DNA of 64,000 nucleotides, from positions 1 to 64,000 of the forward strand of contig JAIWNE010000100.1 in the NCBI GenBank assembly GCA_025331445.1, given 5' to 3'. Position 1 is the stretch's first letter; the number at the start of each line of letters is the position of its first letter. The translations under genes and the position numbers were made by a program. Below are positions 46,392-56,839 of this stretch, piece by piece. The notes beneath the pieces are model-generated. The model did not search any database, was not told the origin of the DNA, and worked only from the letters and a program-made list of their open reading frames with translations. Source of the DNA: Blakeslea trispora. Its lineage: Eukaryota; Mucoromycota; Mucoromycetes; Mucorales; Choanephoraceae.

Positions 46392-48660
46392 TGAAAATAT
46401 AAAGAAAGGAAGGAGTATAGAAAAAAAAAAAGAGTGAAAGGAAGGTCTGAACTTCTGAGAGTTGTAGATTACAAGGAAAGAAAAGTAAAAAAAAAAAAAA
46501 GAGAAATCAAAGCAGGCCCTTTTTGTATGGATGATCAAACAAAATAAAAAAAATTGAAATAGGGTTCGTAACACCTTACACCAAAAAAAAAGAACTTAAT
46601 GCAAGAAAGGATGTGTTGTTGACACATGTTTAGTTGTCTCAATTTGTGCAGTTTTGACCCAGTTTAGGGAAGAATGACCAATCTAGGTTGTACCCTCATG
46701 AAGTTTTGTGCTCCGATGTTGCAGCTAATCATTTGCTTATACCTTGTCTTTGGATACAGTGTATCAGCATATAGAAGGTATTCACATCTATTTTAAAGAG
46801 AGAGAAAAAAAAGAGAAAGTGTTTTATATGTTACACATGTAGTTATTATCTTGCCATGTTATCTTAGTCAACATTATTTAGGTCATGTAAGCCTGAGAAT
46901 GTTTTTCATATTTCTGATGGGAGGGGGGATATGTGTAGTATGATTTATTTGATTTTCAATACAGTATCCATCTCATGTATTTTTTTTTGTACTGAAAGGA
47001 AAAATAAAACAGTTTCATAGTCAGTTCATAAAGAGAGAGCTTTTCTTTTTTGTTTGAACATTTGAATGTAACTGGAGATAAGCTTCAGATGAATGAGTTT
47101 AATGATTGGTTACACAGGCGATCCTAAGCTCCGTTTTTTTTTTTTTTTGTTTATGGCAACCAACAAATAGTCTCCATCTATCATTTGTGTCCGAATCTCG
47201 CTATTCCATAATTTCTACTATGTATGCGTAACACAGCTAAGCAACTCCTAGTATTATATATTGTCCTTTCTTTGTCCCATGTACCTGAGGACACTTATGT
47301 ATGCTATTATGCTTTTCTTTTTTTTCTCGTCCTCAATCATGTCAATTGATGTGTAGCATTGAGCAATTCAGGTCAATTCTTTTTGATAGCTTGAGCTTCA
47401 TGCTCTAATCAACTTGCTCTATGAATTGATTGAAAGACGATTTCCCGAGAGAAAAAGGGTGATACTTGAAAATCTGTATTATGTGTAACTTGCATTTTCT
47501 TTAGGGTTCAAACTATTTTATGTATGTCCTTTCCAGATTTGGCTCCTTCTCAAGTACATTGAAATAGGATATAAGGCTAGAATATGATAGATATCATTTC
47601 TAAATTAGCAGTAGGAGATGTCTGAGTGTAGGATGATTTAGGCTGCTGGCATAAAGTAGAATTGTGCTAGCATTAAAGTTTCATTTTCACGTTTTAGGTA
47701 GCGATTTAAAGCAATTTTTTTCTTTTTTGTAAAAAACACCTGAAAAGACTGCTGAATGATAACATAAATTATGTGGAACCAATGTAAACATAGCTTATCA
47801 TAGATAAATGCGATCGCAAAATTGTCACAAACATTTGCATTGCTTTGTCATCTCAATTGAATTATTGTTTAGCACTATTGAGCCATTCAGTTTTGTGTGT
47901 TTTAAATCTATAGGTTACACAACACAAGTCCCTGAATTTCTGAACCAAAAAGGAATTCATAAACTCAGTCATCAAGATGGGTTGTTTAAAGGCCCTTTTT
48001 TTTTGAATGAAAGTATTTCTTTAAACTCTGAGAGATGATCGAGTTCATATTCAGTGCCTGATTCAAATGATTTTATGGGTCATTGAGAGCCAAGTCAATA
48101 GGAATAATCACCTCTTTGAACTATCGGTATTTTGCTTCTCTTTCATGTCTATTTTACTTTTATTGAGCTCCTCTTTTTTTTTTCTTTATTCAATTATCTC
48201 TTTGCCGACTAACGTGGGGATAAACTTGAAATTACCAAAAAAAAAAAACTTGGTTCATCTTTAAAAGTTTCTTCACCTAGAAAATTTCATGTCATAATTC
48301 AAGCTGGAGGAGGGGGGGGGAAACAAGTCAATGTATGCTTGAAATTTAAAAGGCCGTCGCGTATGCGTTGTGTAATGTAAAACAGCCAATAAGAATTATA
48401 TATCGCAATATTTGTGCTTTCTTCATATGCTAATTATTTTTAAGGAACTGACACCCATATAATAAAATGTTTTTAAAAGTTATTCCCTAAAGAAACTAAC
48501 TGAAACTAATGAAGATTGAGTGAAATAAAGATGTCAACTCTTTCTCGCCTTAGAGATAGTGTGTGTATTTTTTTTTTTTTTTGGTTAGAAGAGAAAGATC
48601 CACTACACTAAGGAACTCTAGAGCAACAAAAATGGAGAAGAAAAGTGGGAGTCTAGCAAG
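46392..48660. other. Gene-poor stretch upstream of subtilase
   Basis: 2.3 kb without a supportable gene. It holds the subtilase promoter (A/T runs at 46420-46500), a T run at 47135-47148, and short frames (47808-48038, 48067-48264) whose composition is ordinary intergenic. No tRNA-like cloverleaf noticed. Confidence 0.4.
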
Positions 48661-49033
48661 GTGGATCCTAAATCGATCTTGTTGAAATTTGGTATTGATG
48701 TTGTCAACAGCGATAGTCAAGAAGAAGATGAAGAGGAGAAAGAGATTGATAAGCTAACTCATCTTCAGAGAGATTTAATCAAGATCATCCATTGTATTAG
48801 ATTGTTGCATGAGCAGGTAAAGCCTGAGATGAACCAGAGAAAGAAAGGCGGCACAGTTGGTTCATGCTTGTACTCTGTCCTCTTGTCATTTGAGCTTTAC
48901 TTGGAAAGAATGAAGGTGGTCAAGCTAACTCAAAGGATGTCTGCTCAAGAAAGCATCCTGAGTTGGTTAAAGGAATATTTCGAGTATCACAATTTCTCTC
49001 TCTCTCAGATCATGACCATGGTGTTCACACCAC

Positions 49034-49061
<28 letters not shown>
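49034..49061. repeat. 28-nt A run followed by five G
   Basis: Longest homopolymer A run in the window, directly followed by GGGGG, inside the broken coding-like region. It may be an expanded microsatellite or the trace of a poly(A)-tailed insertion. Confidence 0.9.
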
Positions 49062-49064
<3 letters not shown>

Positions 49065-49586
49065 GGAACAATTCTTCTTGAGTCATAACGACATAAAGAT
49101 ACAAGTGGTTAACTGTAGAGAACAAAGCCTGCTAGGAGATTATTTGTAGTCATTGAAAACTTTATTGAAAAAAGTAATTCCTTCTTCTTTGGGTATTCCT
49201 GGAACCGTTGCCATTTCTCTACTCTATTTACCCGGATGGAGGAGATATGGCAACAAGAAAGACTTTCTTCTTTGATGGACAATGAAAAAGAAGATGTTAA
49301 ATCTCTCAAAGAATAGTTTCTACAAAGAAGTAGACTATATTGCGTAGATTGAGATTCTTTAAAGGAGATCCAGAAGAGAAGGTTGAATTCTTTACTCATG
49401 ACGAATTGACTTTTTTACGCTTAATGATGACAAAAAACGATACTTGGAGTTTGGAAGGTGAATCTTTCATTTGCAAACCAATAAAACAAAACCTGAACCC
49501 CCCTCCATTATGGTGGGTGAATTCCATATCCTGTTGTAAGACGATGAAGTTGGGATGAATGAGCCTCCCGTAAGCATTATAAAGCT

Positions 49587-49696
<110 letters not shown>

Positions 49697-49950
49697 TGGG
49701 TGGGTACTCATAAAGACATGGCTTCTCAGCTGGGCTATGTCATTGGACTGTTTGAAAACTAACAAGCTCTTGACAACAAGTAAGCCATATACAACAATCG
49801 TCTCAAATTTCATCGTGGTTTTCGGTACAGCTTCTTCAGAAACCAAGGCACAAGGAAAGAAAAAGATTGTTAAAAAAACAAAAGACTTTCTACCTGTAAA
49901 TTATGCTTGAGCTGATCCAGAGGAGGGGGATTATCAACAGAGTACTCCTT

Positions 49951-50849
49951 CCTGTAAATCATTCTATAGGACTTTACACAACTGCAGAGGAAGAAAGTCG
50001 TTCAATCATGGTTTGTTTAAGAGAGTTAGTAACCAGAAAGAAAAAAAAGAAGCGAGAATATGCATATAGCCCAGTGAAATAGCTGCGTTTGTATTATACA
50101 TGGTTGGTTCCCCTCCTTTGATGAGATTGGGGGAACTACTCAAGATTGAATGACCAATAGAGAGAGTCACTTTATGCAAAGAAATAACTATAGACTCTCT
50201 CTTAAAGGACGTATACAGATGTGTATGCCTTCTCACCCTATTCTCTCAAGCTTCAACCTCATTGAGCAGTTTTAGTGTATGAGTAAAGTGAGAAAAAAGA
50301 AAGATGCTGTAGGCAAGATAATAATAACTGAAGCTTGTCATAGCTATCTATTTCTTAAAAAAAAAGTTATGTGGGTCCTGAAAATACTCTGACTTTTAAG
50401 CTACAAGTATGCTTGAATAGAGATTCTTTTAAGATGGTACACTGGTGTCATCTCTTGTTCTCAAGTGTGCCATCTGTTTCCTGACACGGTGCATGTATAG
50501 CTTCTATAAGAAACTGCTCCTACTATTTAAAACAATAGGCAATATTTTTTTTTCTGTACCTTCTGATTTTAAAAGAGTGACTTTCTCTCTCTCTCTCTCA
50601 AAGTTTCAAGCATTGTCATTGGCTAAAAGTTCTATAGGATATCAGTAACTCAATCTTATTTCCATGACCTATTTCTTCTTTTTTTTTTTTTCTTTTATCG
50701 CCATGTTGAACTGTCTAAAATCCACTGCAATATGCCTTATGCTCTATGTACCCTTTCTCTTTCTTTTACTTATACCCACCAACTCATTCTTGACCTTCAA
50801 GAACCTGAATGATGTCTGCGCCAACCTATCGATTCCATTTGTATGTCCA
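49951..50849. other. Intergenic: promoter side of NDP kinase
   Basis: 900 bp, A/T-rich, with a CT microsatellite (50584-50598) and T runs. An in-frame hydrophobic extension of the next gene starts at 50703, discussed there. No other gene seen. Confidence 0.4.
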
Positions 50850-51257
50850 ATGCCCAGTCAGACTCTGTTGATCATCAAGCCTGATGGTATGCGCTATCAA
50901 GACCAGATCCTAGTCATCTTGCAGCAACATCATTTCAAGATTGTTCGTGACAAGACTGTGTCGCTATCAAAAGACCAAGTTGACCAATGGTATGATGACA
51001 AGCACGATGCCAGTTACTATCCTTCTTTGGTCAGTTACTTGACAGAGCGTGGTCCGATTCGTGTGATGCAGTTGTCAAAGATAGAAGCAATTTCCTATTT
51101 GAGGCATCTGATTGGTCCTACTGATCCACAAAAGGCACGCGAGTTGGTTCCTCACTCTATCCGTGCTCTCTATGGTACTAATGTACAAGAGAATGCTGTT
51201 CATGCCAGTGATTCCATGGTTTCTGCTCAACGTGAATTTGAACTGTTCTTTTTGTAG
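50850..51257 (+). CDS. Nucleoside diphosphate kinase-like protein (NME6-like)
   Basis: Single exon, 135 aa from the chosen start MPSQTLLIIKPDG. NDP kinases transfer the gamma phosphate between nucleoside triphosphates through a phosphohistidine. The family signs are TLLIIKPDG at the N-terminus, GPIRVMQLSKIEAISYLRHL, GPTDPQKARELVPHSIRALYG and the active-site block NAVHASDS. The end VSAQREFELFF is the NME6 pattern rather than that of the classical group-I enzyme. The frame stays open upstream; starting at ATG 50703 would add a strongly hydrophobic leader (AICLMLYVPFLFLLLIPTNS), a signal-anchor if used. I prefer 50850 because the kinase fold begins there. Confidence 0.82.
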   Translation: MPSQTLLIIKPDGMRYQDQILVILQQHHFKIVRDKTVSLSKDQVDQWYDDKHDASYYPSLVSYLTERGPIRVMQLSKIEAISYLRHLIGPTDPQKARELVPHSIRALYGTNVQENAVHASDSMVSAQREFELFFL

Positions 51258-52008
51258 TAAATAGATAGAAAAAAAGAGTGAAAAATATAAAAGTGAAATG
51301 TTGCATTGTTTAAATGCCATAAAAGGGAATTCTCGCTTTATTTTGTTCACACGGTACTTTTTTTTTTTTCTTAAACAAGTGCGGAGTAACTTTATCGTGA
51401 GTCATACTTGATAATACTCACTCAACAAGAGAGAGTATAATAGAATGTATAGATTTTGAATGCCAGAAAACAATAAAAAAATAAAGAGAGAGAGCCTATG
51501 CTTTATTTTTTTCTTCTTATAATAAGGGAATCCAAGCCCAAAGATTTCAGCTGACACATTATCACAAGATTGTTGTCAATTCTCTCTCTCACTTTATAGA
51601 ATCTGATTGAACTAAGCTAGGCAAGTTTAATTGAAATTTTGAGCGAGCTAAAAAAAATTGCTTACGGTGACTCATGACGGAAATTCAAAAAATTTTCTGG
51701 ATTTACTCTATTTGGTTATCAACATGACAAAAAGGAAGCAAAGAAAGAGATAGGTAAACAATATCATGGGAGCAATAATGAAGATACTGCAAATGATATC
51801 ATTTAGACTCATTTAATTATGTAACGTGCACATACAGGTGATCACAGGTGCCTGAAATGCATTTGTGCCCCCCCTTTTTTCTTTCTAAAAATGATCCATT
51901 TTCTATCTCACAGATAAAGAAAAGGGGAGGAGATCAATATTTAAAAAAGGGCAATTTAATTATTTTATCATTCCTTTTTCTTTCACTATTTATTCATCAT
52001 CCTAATCA
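51258..52008. other. Intergenic: NDP kinase 3' side / PQ-loop promoter
   Basis: 751 bp, A/T-rich with a C/T tract near 51867-51885. No gene, RNA or repeat of note. Confidence 0.4.
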
Positions 52009-53071
52009 CATGACTGTCTGCATACCTATACAAGATGGTATTCCTTATATTCAATGGATCAATGTAAGCCATAAACTAAAGAAAATGCACACTGTTTCTC
52101 ACTCGTTTTAAAGTACTTGTTTGGTGATTGCATCTATACCACACAAGAAGCCATTAGTTTATTACTAGGCTATGCTTCCATGTTCTTTTGGCTGAATGCT
52201 CAATTACCGTATGTCATCCTGCTTAAACAGAATAGCTTCTTCTTTTTTTACTTACTTATTATCTAGACAACTGATTGAGAACTATAAAAAGGGATCAGCA
52301 GAATGCCTCAGTCTGAATTTTCTATGTATCTGGTTAGCAGGCGATACAGCTAATCTGATAGGCTCCCTCTTAACCCATCAACTACCATTCCAAATCTACC
52401 TTGGCATCTATTTTGTCAGTATCGATATCTGTCTATTGACCCAATGGACCTATTATAACAAACTCAAGAGAAAGCAAGCCTATCTCATTATACCCACAAC
52501 AAATCAAGAAAGCAGCCAACAGAAAGATCATCTCTTATTCCAACATCCCGCACACACACCTGTCAACATTCAATCCAATCCTGTTGTGATTGATGAACTC
52601 ACACCCTTCTCTTCATCTGCATCTCCTTCTAAATGGTACACTCTATCTCCTCCAAAAGAAACCCGCCAACTGATGGCCTTACTCTTGTTCAGTACCACCT
52701 TATTACCTTCTTCATCAGAATCATTGACAACTCATGTCTTGAGTCAAGATGATACTGCTATCTGGATTGGCCGTGTCTTTGCCTGGACATGTACCTGTCT
52801 CTATCTGATGTCTCGAATTCCACAACTCCTCAAGAATTATCGTCGTCAGTCTGTTGAAGGGCTGTCTGCATCCTTATTTATTTTTGCCGTCTTTGGCAAC
52901 CTTACTTATGCCAGTAGTGTCCTTTCTCATCCTGGTCAAACTATAGATACCTTATTAGAGGCTCTTCCTTATCTCATTGGTAGTGCAGGCACTTTAATGT
53001 TTGATTTCTCCATCTTTTGCCAATTCTTATATTATAGAAATAGAAAAAATAAAGATCAACTCATTGTCTAG
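52009..53071 (+). CDS. PQ-loop repeat transporter (vacuolar/lysosomal amino-acid exporter type)
   Basis: Three exons: 52009-52062, 52114-52208, 52267-53071; 317 aa. A seven-helix SWEET-fold protein with the two diagnostic PQ motifs: NAQLPQLIENYKKGSAECLS (first, formed across intron 2) and SRIPQLLKNYRRQSVEGLSA (second). This is the yeast Ypq1-3 / human PQLC2 pattern, which exports cationic amino acids from the vacuole or lysosome. A long, polar, Ser/Pro-rich cytosolic loop (about residues 145-215) separates the two halves. The first exons give an N-terminal lumenal tail and helix 1 (YTTQEAISLLLGYASMFFWL). The Tc1-like element sits 262 bp downstream. Confidence 0.9.
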
Positions 53072-53333
53072 ATTTCTAGACAAAGATACCCCCCCTTCAT
53101 ATATATACTCTCCTATTTTGTTGTTATCATAGACCATATTTAAGGGCATTTTTTTTTATAGCAAGTCTTTAAAAAAAAAAAGTGAGACTTAGGCAGTCAA
53201 TACTCTAATGTTACAAGTTTGGAATGGGATGAAGCCTATCAAAAGGGGGATAAAATAAGCCGTCTTGACCTTATCCTAGTCAACACATCAACAGATAAAG
53301 GGAGTTGGATCCCTAAGCAATAAGTTTCTAGTA

Positions 53334-53353
53334 CAGTGCCTCCAGTCTTAAAT
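53334..53353 (+). repeat. Left terminal inverted repeat
   Basis: Begins CAGTGCCTCCAGTCTTAAAT and pairs with the right end at 18 of 20 positions. Preceded by the TA target duplication at 53332. Confidence 0.92.
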
Positions 53354-53445
53354 CTTATAAACTTTAATTTCTTTTCAAATTTTCCATCATTTAAAATCCC
53401 GCTATATTATTAAAAATCCGATAGTAATTTCCAAAATTTGTGATT

Positions 53446-55641
53446 TTATTGGGTGATTTTATTGTCCACTTTCACTTTTCTGTGTGATAGGTATCTTTTG
53501 TTAACAAATTTCTCTAATTCTAGAGAAATTTTTCGGCCATCACTACACTCACTGTATGCTTCAATGTAATCCATACACTTCTGGAAATACTTTCTTATAT
53601 GAGCTGTATTGCCAGCTGTATCCAGAAAGGTCGACACATTGGCTTCAAGCGATTTGAAGGTGTAATCACACTTCAAACGGGCTTCTCGCTTGGCATATGA
53701 CCAATAGTACTCTATCCAGTTACATTCGCAATGATACTTTGGATAGAGCTCAAAGATGTGACCAGCATCTTCAACAGTTTCTTGCAGTGCGGTTTTTTGA
53801 GCCTTGAAGTCTGGGCAACTTTCAAGATAGTGCCTTGCACAACACATAGATTGAGCACATGCTGGCTTGCCACAATCCAGCTTCCAGGCTTTGCCTTGCA
53901 AATCGCGCCCAAACCACTGGCTTCTTTCTTCCAGGATTTTTTTTATTCCTATGATTTACCAAGTCAGACTGAGTGCGTAAAATGCCTTAAGCAATTACCT
54001 TTGAAGAATCTTTTCTTTAATACCACTGGTCGATTCTTCTTATCCAACGTGTGGATCTCTTTGTCATAGTAAAATGACTGATTCAGCGTATCGCCGTTAG
54101 CCAAAGTAACTAAAGTATCTTTGAACTGATACTTTAGCCTTTCACTCCATTCTTTTTCGTTGAGCGTCATTCTAGACGCAACCAAAGCATCATCAGCAAA
54201 TGCACCATGATTGGAACTGTTGTCAAATAGGAAGACAGCAGTACAATCAGGATGCAAGCTCTCGAAAAGCCCTATGGCATCCTCCTTGAGCTGCTTTACC
54301 ATATGTGCGGAAGTCCACCACCCTTCCCTACTGTCTCCTGCTTTGAAGTAGGTTCTTGAGGACCATCTCATCTGCTTCATAGTTCCATGGCATGGGCACT
54401 GGAACTCGCTTACCATGATTGACGAGCCCATGGACTTCTTGCGGATGTAGTTTTCATCCTCTTGCAACCACAATACTTCTTTTCCTAATTGTAGATACAG
54501 AAATGATTAGTAGATGAGCATCAAAGATCTAAACGTACTTACCGTCATTTGCATAAAAAGTGCATTCGTCATGAGTAACGAACACAATCTTGCTTTCACC
54601 CTCATTCAGCTTTGGCTCAAGAATAGCCTCTTGCTTCTCTCCAGAGTAAAAGTCTGATCTCCTCATATAGTTAATCATTCGCTTTGACCATTCATTTCTG
54701 TAGGCAACTACATCTTCTCTTTCGTGGCCATCGAAATACACTGTCTTTTTGTTCTTTCGATAGCTGTAACCCCATTCAACCATATAGTTTGCAATGGTTG
54801 AAATGGGGATACAGCTCTTCACACCCAAGACAGAAGGAACTGCTTCTTCATCAATGTACTTCTTCAGTACAACGAGAGATCGCTCAGCAGGAGGCATTTG
54901 CTTGATCTTCTCAAGGATCATCAACTTCACATCTGAGTCACTTAAGAGAGATGATCTCTTGACATGGGCGCCTTGCTGATGGTCGGACAGCTTACCCTGA
55001 TCAAGAAATTCCTTGACCCACTTGATAATAGTTGCAGCTCTATAAGGCTCTGAGTTGTCAGGACAGTAGAGAATAGCAGCTGCCTTTGCAGCTTCACCTT
55101 TGTGTACACCTTCAAGACGCTTCATGAAGTAGTACTTCACGGAGAGATACCGAGCGTTGTTATAGGTATCTCTCTTGTTACCTTCCTTCTGCTTGTTCAT
55201 TACAGGTGAAACATACTTTTGAAGGTCACCAAGCTTCTCTCTGATCAAGGTGATCTCTTTCTCGCGAGCACTGATTTTCATTTCCTTTTTTTCAGGAACC
55301 GGCTTTTGCTGAACAGTGATACCAAAGCTCATCAATGTTTGTTCAGGTCTCACTTTCTCCTGTTCCTTCTTTCTTCTCCACTTGGTGGTAGTTGATACCC
55401 CTTGGTATATACCCTTTCTCTTCGTCAAATTGCTGTTGTTGCATGAGAGAGTGTTGTTGATGTTTCTCTCTGCAACCTCAACAGATTCCTCACTTTCAAT
55501 TCTGGCATTGACTTCATCCAAATTAATGCCATCAATGATCCAATCATCACGATCCTCTACTTCGTTAACTGTGACGAACTGATTGTTCTCATTTCTGCTT
55601 CTGTTCTTGAAAGCTTTTTGTCTAGCGTTAAGTGGAGGCAT
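53446..55641 (-). CDS. DDE transposase of the Tc1/mariner element
   Basis: Three exons: 55641-54543, 54484-53999, 53948-53446; 695 aa, with an uninterrupted frame. N-terminal about 150 residues are polar and Lys/Glu-rich. A helix-turn-helix-like DNA-binding part follows (GEAAKAAAILYCPDN, YRAATIIKWVKEFLDQG, STIANYMVEWGYSYRKNKK). The catalytic residues are recognisable: D358 in VFVTHDECTF, D454 in VFLFDNSSNH, and E608 in CECNWIEYYW, the counterpart of the PIEHLW motif. D454 to E608 spans 153 residues, far more than the 34-41 of classic members. The extra part is Cys-rich (C554, C559, C564, C565, C573), a possible zinc site. Both introns keep phase. Confidence 0.9.
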
Positions 55642-55839
55642 AATTTTATAATGTTTAATGAAAATGGAGAAGGGATATTGGGTTTGATGTTTTCTTAATT
55701 TATTGTCTGGTATGGTTACACAAATATATTACAGGTTACACACTGCTATAACAATATCATATAGAAATTTTTTATTTTTCAAATCTGACCCTCCACCATA
55801 TAACTCCCAGCCAAAATTTTTAAAAACCGACTAACTTCA

Positions 55840-55972
55840 AAACCTATCTGCTCAAAACTTTTGGTGACAAAAACAAAAAGCGAGCCTGAATAATTGTTTA
55901 GAAAGGTTTAAAGAATATATATTCAGGCTCGCTTTTTGTTTTTGTCACCAAAAGTTTTGAGCAGATAGGTTT
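55840..55972. repeat. 53-bp perfect inverted repeat with 27-nt loop
   Basis: Arms 55840-55892 and 55920-55972 are exact reverse complements; the match continues imperfectly beyond. It lies between the right terminal repeat and the transposase start, so in the 5' leader or promoter of the transposase. A transcript through it would form a long hairpin. Confidence 0.93.
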
Positions 55973-55996
55973 CGAAAACTTGTAAAAATTTTCGTT

Positions 55997-56016
55997 ATTT
56001 AAAAATGGAGGCACTG
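55997..56016 (-). repeat. Right terminal inverted repeat
   Basis: Ends TGGAGGCACTG, the exact complement of the left end's first 11 bp, and is followed by TA at 56017. Confidence 0.92.
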
Positions 56017-56018
56017 TA

Positions 56019-56839
56019 ACTTGGTCTTTCTAGAAGATGAAAGAAAACAAATCAAAAACTAGTGAATGTATTCCATCTTTTTTAACATTAGACAAAAAAA
56101 CCGTACTTTGCTCATCCACAATGAGCATATACAACAAAACTTAGTGAATAAGTAGGATGGGGCTTGAAGCCATAAAAAGTGTAAAGGAATTGCTTTTATA
56201 TTGTATATGCTTATATCAAACAAACTCTTATGAGCGATTATTGTTAAATAAGAAAGTGGTAAATGCTTAAAGATGCTTTGTGATGAGTCAATGCTATCAA
56301 ATAGAGAGAGATTAGGCACACAACAGGAAGAAGTCGATGATTCAGTCAAAAGCCATACTTCTTTTCGTTCCCCCTCCATCCTTTTCAATTGTTTGTTTTT
56401 TAAAGCAAGATCATCATTTACTATTCACATCTAATTTTTATTGTTAAGCGACTCTTAAAGCCTGACATACAAATAATAGCTTAAACTGAGACTTGTAATG
56501 ACAACTAAATGCTTTTAAAGAAAAAAAAAGAGCTGAAATTCAGTTACTGACAACCAAGGCACAATAAACTCAAAAGTGAGGTGTGGTTACTAAAAAAGGA
56601 AATCAGAGTGTGAATAGCGCAACCCGGAAATAGGTTGCACTTTGTTCATCCTTTTTTTTTTTCTCTCCCCTTTTTTTTTCTCATACTTGTTTTCTTTTTT
56701 TAAGAAAAAACGATAATCAACACATACGTTTTCTCTCTCTTTTTTTTAAAAAAACGATATTTTCCCCTTTTTTTTTTTTTTTAAAACGTATACCAAGCAA
56801 AACAAAGTGTGTGTCTAAAAGAGTCATCAGCCAAAAGAC
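56019..56839. other. Intergenic: transposon flank and HOOK promoter
   Basis: 820 bp. T runs (56652-56661, 56769-56782) and a pyrimidine block precede the HOOK start. A small minus frame (56059-56388) has no family features. Confidence 0.4.

Larger units (their letters stand above)
53334..56016 (-). mobile_element. Tc1/mariner-superfamily DNA transposon, complete, with TA duplication
   Basis: 2683-bp element bounded by inverted repeats CAGTGCCTCCA at 53334-53344 and the exact complement at 56006-56016; similarity extends to about 20 bp (18/20 identical). A TA flanks each end (53332-53333 and 56017-56018), the standard target duplication of this superfamily. It carries one transposase gene in antisense orientation and, at the promoter end, a 53-bp perfect inverted repeat. 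The intact frame and perfect terminal repeats suggest recent arrival. Confidence 0.92.

Noticed and set aside
46392..48660. Hidden short-exon gene upstream of the subtilase
   Set aside because: I looked for linked coding-like exons as found for DPM2, but saw only isolated small frames with intergenic composition.
55316..55582. 88-codon plus frame inside the transposase gene
   Set aside because: Shadow of the transposase first exon.
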